64,000 bases of DNA from Mangifera indica (lineage: Eukaryota > Streptophyta > Magnoliopsida > Sapindales > Anacardiaceae). Below the pieces are notes generated by a model. That model saw only the letters and a list, made by a program, of their open reading frames with translations, was not told the DNA's origin and did not search any database. Shown in pieces: positions 50,290-62,339 of the stretch. Positions within the stretch are counted from its first letter, which is position 1; each line of letters begins with the position of its first letter. The position numbers were made by a program, and so were the translations under genes. The stretch is from the NCBI RefSeq assembly GCF_011075055.1, contig NW_025401119.1, forward strand, positions 124,001-188,000, read 5' to 3'.

Positions 50290-53200
50290 CAATTAATGAG
50301 ATCAATTTTCTTCCATTTGGGACACTAGGAGTTTGTGGCGCGCTCTCCACCACTCATCTTGTTCATCCGGGACAACCTCATGAATTTTATTTAATTCTTT
50401 TTTTTTTCATGTACATAAAATGTTAAAGTCACTATCTATTCTATATATTATCTTATATCGGTTTTTATCATTTTCACCTTCCTTCCTTTTCTTATCACTC
50501 AATCAATCATCCATCTAATTATTAAGGAGAATGATGTTGTCCATCAAATGTTTACTCCATTGAAACTTTCCTACCCTTAACTTTCATTTGAACACTTTCT
50601 CATCTTTCATCCAAACATTTCTATAAGTGAAAAATATTAACTTTTATGATTAGGTCATTAAGAAGCAAAAGTAACCTTTAATAATTGACATTCAAGATTT
50701 TACTTTTATGTGATAAGATGTAGTAAAAATGAAAACTAAATTTTAATAAAATGAATTTCGATAAAATAATGATTTAAAAAAAATCTAACCTATCATTGTC
50801 ATCCTTAACTCAACAAATCCTCAATCACCTTCTCTTACACCTTTAATCGCAATTGAGTATTATTAGGTTAGAACTTGGTTTGGTAGAGTAGATATAGAGT
50901 TTAAGCTCAAGCTTAAACTCTATGAGCTCGAGATTTGTAAATACATATTCAAACTGCAGTGGTGGTATGCATGTATGAAGTAAATACTGAAGCAACTTGA
51001 GCTTGAGCTCAACTCGATAATAACTGAGTCAAGCATAACTTGACACAAGTCAAGCTACATATAGCTCATGAGTAGCTCGACTTGTTTGTAGTACTACTTT
51101 AACCCATCGAGTTGCCACAACCTAGTTACAACATAGAACTCACCCTTTTTCTTACAATCATTATACAACCTTCCTTTCTTCTATTCTCACTCAACTCCTC
51201 ACTATTTGCTTACACATATGTCAATTTTGCTTGCATTAGCATCATGGATGTCAATAATGAAAGTGGCTTGCAATAAGAAATTTGTGTTGGATGTTTTCTA
51301 AATTTAATGATGAACATATGAGAGGTCAGACTGATTGAATTTGGATGACTCAAATCATGAAATTGTATAATGACATGTGTCATGTTAGGATTTTGTACTT
51401 AAAAACATTTAAGTAATGACAATTGAAAGTTTTTTTGTTTTGTTTTTAGTTGCATAAAACTCTAACCCATACATCAAGGATATAAAACCATCCGAATGTA
51501 GAATTAAAAAAAGGATCAATCACATACTAGTATTTGGAAATTCCTTCATGCTTTCACAATCATTTCAAAAGTACGAACGAAGGTCTCCACTCATCCACAT
51601 GGAGCACATAAGTACCATAAAATAAACAAAAAGGGTGTGTGGGAACGCTTGAACAATGTTGGCAACCAAATAGAACAGGTTGGTGTGTGAGAGAGAGAAT
51701 TGCAAAGAAAAATTGCATTGTGTCCTTTTTTAATAAAATGAACAATGTGCAACTAGGGAAAAATATTGTTTTATTTATATATCACGCATAATAGATGTCC
51801 CTCAATGCAAACCAAGGATATTTGTTCCTTGATATGGAACGGTTGTTCTCTCACAAATTAATCTTAGATCTACTATACAACTTATAAACCCTAGAGTCAA
51901 CTCTATTGCGTGTAACTAATAAGTTATACATTATGTTGGCAATAAATAGAATCATAAATGATCTACAAATTAGTCATCCCTCTAATCATAAACCAAGAGC
52001 AAACTCTTATCAAAATATCATGATCACCTAAAATAAGAGTCTATGGAAGGCATGAACTTGTAAAAAATATAATTGCCTTGCAGACAAATCTTTTCATCTT
52101 ATATCTCATCAAGGCTAAAACACAAAAGGTAGAGTGTACTTCAAAATATCTCTTGACTTTATCATTTTGTTTTTGAAGCAACGATCAAATACAATTGGAT
52201 TTGGGCAACCATTCTATCCTAGTATTTTTCCATATTTCAATAGTCATAGTTATTAATCAAATAGCACCATGAAATATTTTTTCTCATATCAGAGAGTGAT
52301 GAATCCTATGTCAAGTCATCATAACTCTAATACATTTGTCAAAATAACCAACAATTACCATATTAATAACCTCAAAAAATTGCTACATTAGATTAGGGTC
52401 AAACTATGCCAATTGGTACACAAGATGCAATAGTGATTTAAATTTTAAGGATTACATACATCATCATCCATTAAATGATATGTTTCAGAGATACTAAAAT
52501 AATCATTTATATGGAATCCTCTAGTAGGTTATTTCAATAGACATGCAAACAACACACACCATAAGTTGTACTAATTTGTCATCAAATAATCTTGACACAT
52601 GAGATTTGTAACTATGTTTTGGTAGGATTATTTAATATGATGATAATCTTACTATATAATTTGTGTTTTAGTTAGAATAATATTGAAATTAATTACATTT
52701 ATAGAATGGTTACCATATGTACATATGAGTCTTATAATTAAAACACAAGTTAATTCTCATATTACGATTCTATTATTTCAAGGATGTTTTTCTTATACGT
52801 AAAATATATGTAAAGGAAATATAAAAAAAATATCATTTTATTTATTCATAAACATGATATATCATATATAAAGAGTATACACAAAAATATAATAGCAGTT
52901 CAAATGATTGGCTCTAGGAAAACAACAATATCCTGGCAGTCATTCCTTTCTTGATCATTTCAAAAATTGTTTTTTAAATAATTGATTGTTATGTTTGGTC
53001 AATTACCTTTATGTCTTTTAACTACAAATTTTAATGAAAAAGTTGGACTAAAAGTGAAAATGTGTGATGCAAGTTAGAAGGTGAAAAAATGATAATAGGC
53101 AAACTTTGGGTGGGAAACTGTTCTGCTAATTTGTTTTTCTTTTTATAGCAAAAAGCATCTTACCTAAGTTAGATTGTGAATTCAATAACTAATTTTTTAA

Positions 53201-53354
53201 TTATTAAATCAGATCAAAATAAATTAAAAATATGATTTTTAATATATTATTACAAAATTTAAACTCAAAATACTTATTATTAATTAGGTACTGCTAGGAT
53301 TTTGAAAACTCATTCAAATTAAGCAATCACTGTTTCTCTAAACTGTCACTTCCA
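50290..53354. other. intergenic spacer
   Basis: No gene recognised. 50870-51090 has many AGCTC/GAGCT words and a near-perfect palindrome at 50895. 51480-52560 is moderately balanced in composition and may be an old transposon, but no coding family shows. Confidence 0.45.
50895..50922. repeat. 28-bp palindrome
   Basis: Arms TAGAGTTTAAGCT and AGCTTAAACTCTA (13 bp, perfect) around a 2-nt centre CA. Confidence 0.9.
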
Positions 53355-54110
53355 TGTTGACATGACAATGGATTGGGTCGGGTCGGATCAACTCCGACTT
53401 GGCTTATGAGCTTATAGGCCAGGCTGAGCCCAAGGCCCATACAATAATGGGCCTTCGGGTTTGACTGACTCGTATATTTTTTAAAGCCCCAAGCTCGACC
53501 CTATATATAAATTGGTTAGGTCGGGTTTTAAATGGGCCGGCCCATTTAAACAATTTTTAAAAAAATTTTAATTAAAATTTTTAAATACAAATTATTTTTC
53601 AATTATTAAAATTGAGAATAATACCTTAAATATTTTATTTATAATCTCTCATTTGTGATGAAAGAATATTGTGGTTATATAATAAAAAATATTATAAATT
53701 TATAATATAATACAAATAAATTGATTTACATACTGTATAAATTATAAATATAAATAAAATATATATACTATACTATTTATCTACTTATTTTTAATATCCA
53801 AATCTCTGAATTATTTTGACATTTGATCTATTTGTAATATTTTGTAATGATAAAATTGAAATTAAAATAAAATTATAAACATAATGAATTATTATTTACG
53901 AATTTAGATAATTTTTGAAAAAAGAGTTTATGAGAGAAAATAAGATTAAAAATATAATAAAATAATTAAGATAGAGAAAAATTAAAACCGATGGAGAAGT
54001 GTTGAATTGGTTTATATAAAAAATAAATAAATTAAAAATTAAAAAAAAAAAAAAGAGTTAAAAGCTTCGACATTCGTGGCTTCTGCCACGGATCTACTAA
54101 ATAGCTTTAA
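53355..54110. mobile_element. GGCC-rich hAT-like element, copy 1
   Basis: Starts at TTGACATGACAATGGAT and shares long stretches with 58604-59330 in the same orientation: the AATGGGCCGGCCCATTTAA block, then TTATTTATAATCTCTCATT, GAATATTGTGGTTATAT and TTTACATA-TGTATAAATTA. The right end, near GGCTTCTGCCAC, corresponds to GGCTTCTACCAC in copy 2 but lacks its terminal part. Non-coding. Confidence 0.55.
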
Positions 54111-55600
54111 ACAATGAACCATAATAAGTTCTCTCTAAAACAATAACCATTCTTTCATATTAATACAAAGTTTGTACGTCTATCTCTCACATCTTCCCTC
54201 TTTTCTTTTTTAAGCATTCAAGAACGACCTGAATTACTTGTTTTCACGGTTCATTTTGTCATCACACGAAAAAAATTGTCTCAAATCCAAACTCTTTTAT
54301 TTGAGAATTTTAAGTATTTTATCACTTAAAACTATTTTTTCAGAGCTCTCTTCGATAAGAACAAATCACATCACTTATTTTAATTAAAAATATAATCAAT
54401 GTGTAAACAATCTCACTGCCAGCTATTCCGACAAATTCATCAATCATATTTGTGCATCTAGAAGTAGTCCCCCACTTTAACCATCAAAGTTCAGCTGTTC
54501 GGATTATAAATTCCAACTAAAAAGTGGTAGGACTCCACGTGGCATCTGTTAATTGGTCAAATTGAAGGATTCTTCATTTCAATTATGTAACAAAAAATAG
54601 TGATTTCTTTGTCTTTTAGTTCGACTTTCGGCTTCTGAGTCCGAAACTTTCCCTCTCATTTCACAGGTTTCGAAATTTTCCTACGCTTTTTATACGTACA
54701 TTTATACAGTCTTATAAATGAAAGTATCTCAATACCATCCTCTCAATAATGTCTTTTCATTGGTTTTGAATAATCAGCCAGTCCCTATTTCCAATAATTC
54801 ATAACATTTTCATCTCCACAATCAACAACAAACCTAATCATACTCTTTGAAAAAACAGACTCAAAAGTACGGGCTTATACTCCATAGATGGCACCAAGAG
54901 TTAGGTGGCACAGAAGCACAAAAATAGAAATATTGAAACACTATCTTCTGAAGAATATAGAAAATAGAAAAGTAGAAGACATAAATATGGAAAATATAAG
55001 TTTTTTTTTTTTATAAATACCAAATTTTATATAAAAAAATATAATAACCTATTTATTTAGTCAGGAAAAAGAGAAATTTTAGATGTCAGAGACCTAGATA
55101 ATTGATAGGAGAAACGCCAATTTATAATCTATATCAATCACTATCTTTGGGCTGTCGAAAGATGTTGAGTAAACAATGAATGAGTGGATTGTTATGACTT
55201 CAACTCAAGATTAGTTGACCTAATTTTAATCACATATCAAGTTAGTGATCTTTTCAGAAAGGAAATGAATTCCTCTGTTTTATTAGTTGCCTATGGATAG
55301 TCTCAATATGAAAACTCATTCCCATTTTCACTGTTACAAAATTTGGAGCGTAATGAAAATGATTGAATAAGTTAAGCAGTCAAATACATCACTTCATAAT
55401 AATACAAGTTAATTTAGCTCTTTTTTTTTTTCAAATTAAGATTTAAAAAAAAAAAATCAGAAGAATTTTATGGTAGAGAAAGCTCAATGAAGAAGAGGTT
55501 GGGAAGAGAAACAAGAGCAATAAGAAGAGATGAGGTTGGGTTGGGCTGGGTAGGACCTAATGACGGCCTGTGATTAGCTGTATGGAAAGCTAAATCAGTG
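54110..55600. other. spacer upstream of XTH
   Basis: No gene seen. The A-runs at 54996-55010 and 55443-55456 are simple sequence. 55480-55660 leads into the XTH core promoter. Confidence 0.5.
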
Positions 55601-55665
55601 ATGGCGCTATCGATTCGAATGCAGCAGTCTGCATCATTTCTTTCTCATCAGTGAGTCTTCCCGCC

Positions 55666-55673
55666 TATATAAA
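55666..55673 (+). promoter_or_regulatory. TATA box of the XTH gene
   Basis: TATATAAA after CCGCC, 93 bp before the ATG, in the expected place for a leader of about 60 nt. Confidence 0.6.
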
Positions 55674-55758
55674 TATGCATACCCTCATAACATTTCTAAA
55701 CCATATTTATAATAATCATCTATATTTTTCAAAATTTTCTTATCATTAAATTAAACCT

Positions 55759-56866
55759 ATGGGTTCGATAAGAAATTATGTAGTTTTACTTTGCCTTTTA
55801 AGTTTTGCATTCTTTCTCTCAGTTTCAGGGCGACCGGCTACGTTTCTCGAAGACTTTAGAGTCACATGGGCTGAATCCCATATCAGGCAAATTGATGCCG
55901 GGAGGGCCATTCAATTGGTTCTTGACCAAAATTCAGGTGGGGTAGATGGCTATTATTTTTCGTAAATTATCATTGTTTATTTACATCATGATTTAAAATT
56001 AGTATGTTACAGGATGTGGGTTTACTTCCAAAAGGCAGTATTTGTTTGGGCGTGTAAGCATGAAGCTCAAGCTTATTACTGGAGACTCTGCAGGAACTGT
56101 CACTGCATTTTACGTAAGTCAGCATCATTTGTCTAAAAAAAATCCTAAACAAATACATATTTCTGGTTAATTTCTTGGTGTATTGATAGATGAATTCTGA
56201 CACCGACACTATAAGAGACGAGCTGGATTTTGAGTTCTTGGGGAATCGAAGTGGTCAGCCTTACACAGTGCAAACCAATGTCTACGCTCATGGGAAAGGC
56301 GACAGGGAACAAAGAGTCAACCTCTGGTTTGATCCAGCAGCTGATTTCCACACTTACTCCATTTTCTGGAACCATCACCATGTTGTGTAAGTCAACTATT
56401 TTACCATAAACAAATCATCTAAACGTTTCGCATATTAGCAAATTTTGAACTTGATTTTGTCTTGGATGAGGGCATATGCAGATTTTATGTGGATGATGTG
56501 CCAATTAGGGTTTACAAGAACAGCGGCAAGGCCCCATTTCCAACGAACCAACCGATGGGAGTTTACTCAACACTGTGGGAAGCCGACGATTGGGCAACAA
56601 GAGGCGGCCTGGAGAAAATTGATTGGAGCAGAGCGCCTTTTTATGCATACTACAAAGACTTTGACATTGAAGGATGCCCAGTTCCAGGGCCAACAACTTG
56701 TGCCTCTAACGCAGGAAACTGGTGGGAGGCAAGCAATTATCAGGCCCTCAACCCTATCGAAGCAAGAAAATACCGGTGGGTTCGTATAAACCACATGATT
56801 TATGATTACTGCACTGATAAATCAAGATACCCAGTTACCCCACCAGAATGCTTGGCCGGCATATAA
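55759..56866 (+). CDS. xyloglucan endotransglucosylase/hydrolase (XTH), GH16
   Basis: Cell-wall enzyme that cuts xyloglucan chains and rejoins them to other chains or to water; secreted to the apoplast. Exons: 55759-55936, 56013-56113, 56190-56386 and 56482-56866; borders GT-AG, phases match, 286 residues. A signal peptide occupies about residues 1-24 ([18 protein letters not shown]). The GH16 catalytic motif [10 protein letters not shown] carries the Glu-x-Asp-x-Glu triad (nucleophile and acid/base Glu) and is followed by the N-glycosylation site [44 protein letters not shown] and [21 protein letters not shown] are family blocks. The C-terminal XET domain keeps its cysteines ([27 protein letters not shown]). 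DELDFEFLG with [10 protein letters not shown] resembles the Group I members near XTH6/7. The four-exon structure is typical and no defects are seen. Confidence 0.95.
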
Positions 56867-56869
56867 TTG

Positions 56870-57612
56870 AATTCAAACCAATTAACAATTTCAATATACA
56901 CATTCATATATATATATATATCGTCACACTGTCCTTGAAAACTATTTCGTGCTATGATAGCTATGCAAAGTATGGTTGAAAAGGAGAATAAAGTAAAAGC
57001 CTTAGGCATTTAGTGTAAGTCTGGCCTACTTTGTACAATGTACATGTCTATATCTAATGCACAGAAATCTGTGCCAATAAAAGCATATGTGTGTAGTTGT
57101 GAAATAGGAGTCGCCCCATTTTAATTTGATTTGATTTACATACTCAGTTTTCAAACATGACGAAGAAAAAAATCTGCTTGCTATAAATAATTTCAACTGT
57201 TTGAGTAATGGAGAGTTGAAATATCGAAGGAAAATGTTAAGTCTATAATGGGTCCATGACGGTAGACGCAGACAAATAAGGAACAAGAGGGAACAGCGAA
57301 ACTGCAATTATCTTCTGAGGGTTGAATTATTATTGTTGAGTGAGTTATGGGCAAAGGAAAGAAAGGGAAAAGAGGAATGGCTACTCTTTTGGACTGTATT
57401 GTGCATGTTTTTTTCTTAGAAGAATTGTTTAACTTCCCCAAAGCTTAATCATGCTTTCCAGTTTCAATGGCAGCAAGGAAATTCGATTGATATCTGTCAC
57501 TGTTTAAACGCACGTGGCCGATAGATGGTCCCGGGGTGAGGGCTAGGTCCTTATTCACGAGGAAGCTGGCATTTAAAGACTGAGCGTGACGCCAAATATG
57601 CATAATGTCATA

Positions 57613-57615
<3 letters not shown>
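56870..57615. other. XTH 3' flank and spacer
   Basis: The probable 3' UTR runs to about 57100, with AATAAA at about 56987 and AATAAA-like words nearby. Beyond that no gene is seen. Confidence 0.5.
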
Positions 57616-57693
<78 letters not shown>

Positions 57694-57716
57694 GCACACA
57701 CACACATGCACGCGCC
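57616..57716. repeat. compound (AT)n-(CA)n microsatellite
   Basis: About 74 bp of AT repeat passes into a CA-rich stretch with CG interruptions ending CACGCGCCC. Confidence 0.95.
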
Positions 57717-57719
57717 CAT

Positions 57720-58603
57720 GATAATATATCATATTTATTAGATTTATTTAACATAAATAAAATAAAATAAATAAATAAATCAAATTTCATTTCAAGATTT
57801 GTACATAGGATATAAAATATTAAATTTAAACTTTAAGGTTTTAAGAATACTTAAATCTCTATGCAATCTAAATCTATGAAGTTGTTGAGATTATCTCTCA
57901 ATGAGACTTAGTTTTTTACTTCAAATCTTGTATGAATGATAGTTTTTTGATGGGATAGTCTATATTACAGTTATATATTAAATTAGGTCTTGAAACATAA
58001 CTCTCTCTAATATATAGTAGGTTAAGATCACACTTATTTTATCTATTAAGATCATAACTTTTAAATATATTAAATTTATTTTTATTGATTATTCAAAGAT
58101 ATCTATAAATTGATATTAAAATATTTAATTATCTGATTTTATTAAAAAAAATATAATTAATATTAACACATATTAAAAAATTAATAATTAATATTAACGC
58201 ATACCAAAAAATTTCTATCAATGTTTGCTCATTTATGTACCTGAAAAATATGTTTACCTAATTTTATCATGTTAATCTTAACGGACATCCTCTTTATTAC
58301 TTGAGTATGGTTCTGGGCTCTTATTAATTGTCCACCTTGTCGGATAGACAGCACAAATTCAATACAGAAAAATCTAGATAGCTTCGAAAGCCATCACATT
58401 TTAATTGTTTACTTGCGACCAACCAGTTGCTGTTTCCAAGCAGAATCTGCAGAGCAACTAGTTGCTGTATATATGTCAAGTTTTGATATTATGAATTTTA
58501 TATTTAATAATATTAATTTTTTATTCTACTTTCATATCATATTAAAACCAATAATAAAATTATAATAATATTATGTGCATAATTTTTTGGGATATTGATT
58601 AAC
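57720..58603. other. AT-rich spacer
   Basis: No open frame or recognised element. Ordinary AT-rich sequence. Confidence 0.6.
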
Positions 58604-59575
58604 AAAGCTGTCAATAGGCCGGGCTGGCTCTGGCTTGGCCTATCGGACTAATGGGCTGAGCCAAGCCCAAAGCCAAAACAGTAATGAGCTTTCAGACCGG
58701 GCAACCCATTAATATATAAAAGCCAGGGTCCGACCTATATAATAATGGGCCTTAATCGGGCTGGGCTTGAAGTGGGTCAAGCCAGACTTTAAATGGGTCG
58801 ACTCGGCCCATTTAATCAATATTTAAAAAAAAATTATTTAAAATTTTTAAACATAAATTGTTTTTTAATTATTAAAACTGAGGATAGTACTTCAAATATT
58901 TTATTTATAATCTCTCATTCACGGTAGAGGAATATTGTGGTTATATGATAAAAAATATTATAAATTGATAACATAGTATAAATAAATTAATTTACATATT
59001 GTATAAATTACAAAACATGAATAAATATATACTATGATAATATTCAAATAGATTGAATTCATTTGATACTTGATCTATTTGTAATATTTTGTAATGATAA
59101 AATAAAAATAAAAATAAAATTATAAACATAAAGAATTATTATTTGTGAATTCGGATATTTTCTGAAAGAGAGTTGATGAGAGAAAATGAAATTGAAAATA
59201 TATTGAAATAATTGACATTGAGAAATTTGTTAATGAAAACGAAAATGAAGAAAAATTGAATGGGCTTACGTAGAAAAAAAAATTAATTAATTAAAAAATT
59301 AAAAAAATAATTAAGGAGGTCAAGGCTTCTACCACAAGGCAAAAGGAAGCACACAAGATAGAAGCAAGAAAAAAAATATTTTTATTTTAAAACAACATCG
59401 GGCCGGGTCTGGCCAGCGCACGCGCTTAATATTAAAGTCCGAGGATCAACCCAATAGTACCATGGGCTTAGCCTAGCATGCTACACTATCGGACCGGGTC
59501 TTCTTGTGTCGTGTTTTTTTTCGTGCTTTATGCTGGGCCTTCATTCGATCCGGCCCAATTGACGTGTCTAATCAA
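58604..59575. mobile_element. GGCC-rich hAT-like element, copy 2
   Basis: The left end AAAGCTGTCAATAGGCCGGG faces the reverse complement of the right end (TTAGACACGTCAATTGGGCCGG), the terminal style of plant hAT MITEs whose ends read GTCAAT next to GGGCC blocks. The interior matches copy 1 at 53355. No unambiguous 8-bp duplication. Non-coding. Confidence 0.6.
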
Positions 59576-59590
59576 AATAATTATTTATTT

Positions 59591-59691
<101 letters not shown>

Positions 59692-59699
59692 AATATAAT

Positions 59700-61700
59700 C
59701 ATTTTTTAAGTTGATTTTACTTTTAAAAGAAGAAGATTATGAGATTTGAGGTTAACTAGGTGGTTGGCCGGATGGGTTGGCTAGCCGACCAACCACCCAA
59801 CCAACCAATTTTTAAAAATAAATTGTTGGTCAAGTGTTTTGTTGGCCGGCCAACCTTTCTATCGTTAAAATTGTCAGAAATTTTTACATTTTGATCTCAT
59901 TTCACCTCATATTTTAGTTTTAATTAGTGAGTGGGTGAGTTTTATATCTTGATTGGATAAGTTTATACTTGATTGGGTGACCCATGGCTGGGTGAGTACA
60001 AAATCTAAAGATATTTTAAATATTTTATGTTTTAAGCTCTATATATATAATAAGAAAAAAAGTGGCTACATATGCATATAAAAAAAAAAAAAGATCATTT
60101 TAATCAATATTCCCAATTTTAGCATATAATTTTATACACAATTTATTATTTATACATAAAATTATATATAACATTATTTATAAAATTATATATTTATATT
60201 AAATATTAATTAAATATTAATAATAATATATTATAATATGATTAAATTAATAATAATTTAACATTTAATATGAAATTTGTATTCAGTAAAAGATCATAAA
60301 GCATCACTTTAAAGCCTATCCCAGAGCTGAAAGAAAGCTTTGAGAAACTTTAATAACTTACAAATAAAACAAAAGTTACGTCCACTCTAAATAAAAATAA
60401 ATTAATCTCACAAGTGACATCAAAATCAATTATGCATAGACTAAACAAAAGATTAGCAAGAGGTTTAACTATTGACCCCAACCCTCATTCCCTGACTTGC
60501 TTAAAAATGATAATTTTAATTTGAATTTAGACGTTTTGATTATCTTTAACCCTAATAGAGAGAGATTCTTTGATGAAAATGGAAAAAGAAATAGGGATAA
60601 AAACGAAGACAAAAAATATCTTCATATTTAGAAACAGAGATACATATATCCTCTTTTCGCCCCCATCCCAATCCCCATTCCACTCTTTTATATTAATATT
60701 TTTACTTAAAACACTAACATATTTTTATAATTCTATATAATTTATATTTTTTAAATTTATTTATATTTTTATTGTGTATATTTAGTTGGTTAATAAATAA
60801 TATTTGTGACATTTGAAATAGTGAGTTAATTTTAATTTTAGTTAATTTTGTTATTTAATATATTTATGTTATGTTTCAAAAGTATAAGGTAGGGATTTTT
60901 TCTCACGAAGATAGAGATGGAGAGGTAAATTTTCTTCGCAAGAATGAGATGAAGAATTCTTACAACCTATGAAACGAGGACATGGATTGAGATCTTTTCC
61001 TCACCCCTTTCCGTTGTGATCCCTAACATAAACTAGAAAAATGGGATGAAAGTGAATGAAAAACCAAATCTCAACTGTGAAACAAATAAGGATATGAGTT
61101 AAGGTACTCACCAACTTTGGATTTAGAATGTAAATTAATTGTAATCAGGAAATTCTCCATCAATAAAACTATGTGTACCTATTTTAAGTACACAAATATG
61201 TATACACTTATCTGTGTCATCACATAATTAGGTGATTTTAAATTAAAGATAAAATAACATCTAATAGTATGTACACAATTATGTACATAAAATAGATACA
61301 CATAGTATTACTCATCTTCATGCGCTCTCTATTAAAAGTTTTCAAACATCCGTAGTACGTGAAACAATAAACTAATAGGAAAAAAGTATTAAAAAAATTC
61401 ATAACTTGTACATATCCCTATAACAATCACTAAAATAAAAATTTTTACAAAGAAATCCAAGTAAAGAAGAGATTCATTACTGAATGATACTTTGAATTGG
61501 TTACACACATCCATTTATAATTGATTCACAAATTTATACAAAACAAATCTTACCTTATGCATGATATCAAATTGTAGGAGACTAAACTCTCACAATTAAT
61601 AAAAACAATATAAGTGAGTAGTATATAAGTGTGATAGATTAAACTTTAAAACAAGCTAATTAGTTTTGTATAATATGAGTTTTAATATTTACACTTATAA
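59700..61700. other. spacer with repeat remnants
   Basis: 59755-59860 is rich in GGTTGG and TTGGCCGG words in both orientations (a short GC-rich fold-back). 60570-61030 resembles a decayed relative of the 40900 element (CCCCCATCCCAATCCCC, ending GTGATCCCTAAC). No gene seen. Confidence 0.45.
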
Positions 61701-61705
61701 ATATA

Positions 61706-62110
61706 ATATATTTCAACATAGTCTAATAGACTAAAGTGATCCGGACCTAATAGGCTATCTTGATCTCTATGGGCTAATAGACTCAAGTGATTTGGATTTA
61801 ACAGGTTAACTTAATCCTCATATTAATATGAGTTTTGATCTTCATAGTTATAACCCTAATATATTTAATCCCTATACTAATATGAGTTTTGATTTTCAGA
61901 ATATATTTTGACATAGTCTAATAGACTAAACTGATTCGGATCTAACAGGTTAACTTGGTCCCCATGGGCTAAGAGACTAAAGTGATTCGGACTACTTAAC
62001 AGGCTAACTTAATCCTCATATTAATATGAGTTTCAATCTTCACAGTCATAGCTTCAATATACTTAATCCCCATACTAATATAAGTTTTAATCATCATAGT
62101 TATAAGTCTA
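61706..62110. repeat. two-copy ~195-bp tandem repeat
   Basis: ACATAGTCTAATAGACTAAA starts at about 61716 and again at 61911. Each copy continues through TTAACAGG-TAACTT, CTCATATTAATATGAGTTT and ACTAATATGAGTTTT-like words, so each unit also holds internal half-repeats. Confidence 0.7.
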
Positions 62111-62339
62111 ATATATTCCGATTCAAACTCACACAAAAATTGTGGGAGTAAATTTTGCATGTGCCTCTCATAAAATTCTGCAAAAGAATCACAACTTTAA
62201 ACGCGAATACCCAAAAATTGTTGGAAGCACCTGTTGGGAGAAATTGTGTGAACTGTGAAAGACTCTGTTTCAAACAGAAGAGTAGGTTAATTTTTTGTGA
62301 GAAGATGGTGTCCAGTAAGAGAGATACGTACCATTTTTT

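Noticed and set aside
50080..50292. Tyr/Ile repeat proteins at AT microsatellites (also near 57445-57790 and 59478-59714)
   Set aside because: They are translations of simple TA repeats.
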